NCBI GenBank assembly: GCA_029204225.1
Contig: CM055102.1
Coordinates: 25,524,922 to 25,588,921 of the forward strand
Reading direction: 5' to 3'
DNA from: Diphasiastrum complanatum
Taxonomy: Eukaryota; Streptophyta; Lycopodiopsida; Lycopodiales; Lycopodiaceae
DNA length: 64,000 nt
The position numbers were made by a program, and so were the translations under genes. Below the pieces are notes generated by a model. That model was given only the letters and a program-made list of their open reading frames with translations, was not told the origin of the DNA and made no database searches. Each line of letters opens with the position of its first letter. The first letter of the stretch is position 1. This document shows, in pieces, positions 63,865-64,000 of the stretch.

Positions 63865-64000
63865 TGTTAGAGACTTTACTCCTTGTCTCAGTTATTTACA
63901 GTTTTTAGAGACACATGTACGCTTTGTAATTATTGTAATTACTAAAATGGCTATCACCGGCCTGTGGTGAATTTTGTAAGTAAGTTGTAAATAAACTGTC
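63865..64000 (+). repeat. 3' LTR of gypsy C (partial)
   Basis: Matches 59453 onward (TGTTAGAG, CTCAGTTATTTACAG, ACATGTACGCTTTG) and follows the purine tract GTGGGAAGGGA at 63854-63864. Cut by the window end. Confidence 0.92.

Larger units (their letters stand above)
59453..64000 (+). mobile_element. Ty3/gypsy element C (plus), 3' LTR runs off the window
   Basis: A 5' LTR (59453-60156), a tRNA-Met primer site, degraded gag and pol, a purine tract and the first 136 bp of the 3' LTR (from 63865) define an almost complete element, with the right end outside. The interior is far more decayed than the LTRs alone would suggest. The LTR family is that of gypsy A, in the opposite orientation. Confidence 0.92.

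Overview
This is nuclear DNA of a land plant. Two host genes can be read exon by exon: a plant-type CHIP ubiquitin ligase (minus strand) and a UBE2O/UBC23-type ubiquitin-conjugating enzyme (plus strand). Almost everything else is degraded or nested retrotransposon DNA, microsatellite and satellite. The very large TE-filled introns, the gypsy and copia load and the Penelope-like reverse transcriptase copies suggest a big-genome plant such as a lycophyte, fern or gymnosperm rather than a compact angiosperm. That placement is an inference, and the species cannot be named from the sequence.

Left part, 1-23.1 kb: CHIP runs from its ATG at 23120 leftward to the U-box exon at 5685-5795. Its last exon is not in view and probably lies beyond base 1. 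One CHIP intron (6635-21805, about 15.2 kb) holds a nested stack: a minus-strand Ty3/gypsy element (9692-20765), a plus-strand gypsy chromovirus inside it (10841-18812) whose integrase core is inverted, and a young but internally deleted Ty1/copia element (10905-14213, target duplication AGGCC) inside the second gypsy. The next intron holds copia and LINE scraps and a clean solo LTR (5068-5581, target duplication GGATA).

Middle, 23.1-39.5 kb: a 6.8-kb spacer separates the divergent CHIP and UBC23-like genes and carries two long foldbacks (23776-23903 and 26771-26873). The UBC23-like gene has seven coding exons (29933-37682, 1141 codons plus stop). Its first intron contains copia and gypsy fossils. 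A terminal-inverted-repeat element follows at 39546-40328.

Right part, 41.5-56 kb, is the most unusual. Two related, decayed elements (about 41.6-45.58 kb and 49477-55312) encode a Penelope-like/TERT-type reverse transcriptase with an upstream CxC segment. Both 3' ends stop at the same bases and run directly into a long (CT)n tract. In the first copy a short LTR element has landed exactly in that junction. The second copy is flanked by (CT)n on both sides and followed by a 361-bp repeat of its own 5' end, a pseudo-LTR arrangement. Its 5' region carries two families of repeated mini-hairpins, one with GNRA-type tetraloops and one with compensatory stem changes. I could not recognise a GIY-YIG endonuclease.

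Far right, 56.7-64 kb: a degenerate satellite rich in ACGTG cores, a 310-bp tandem duplication, and a plus-strand Ty3/gypsy element (59453 to beyond the window end) whose LTR belongs to the same family as the 9.7/20.2-kb gypsy but lies in the opposite orientation.
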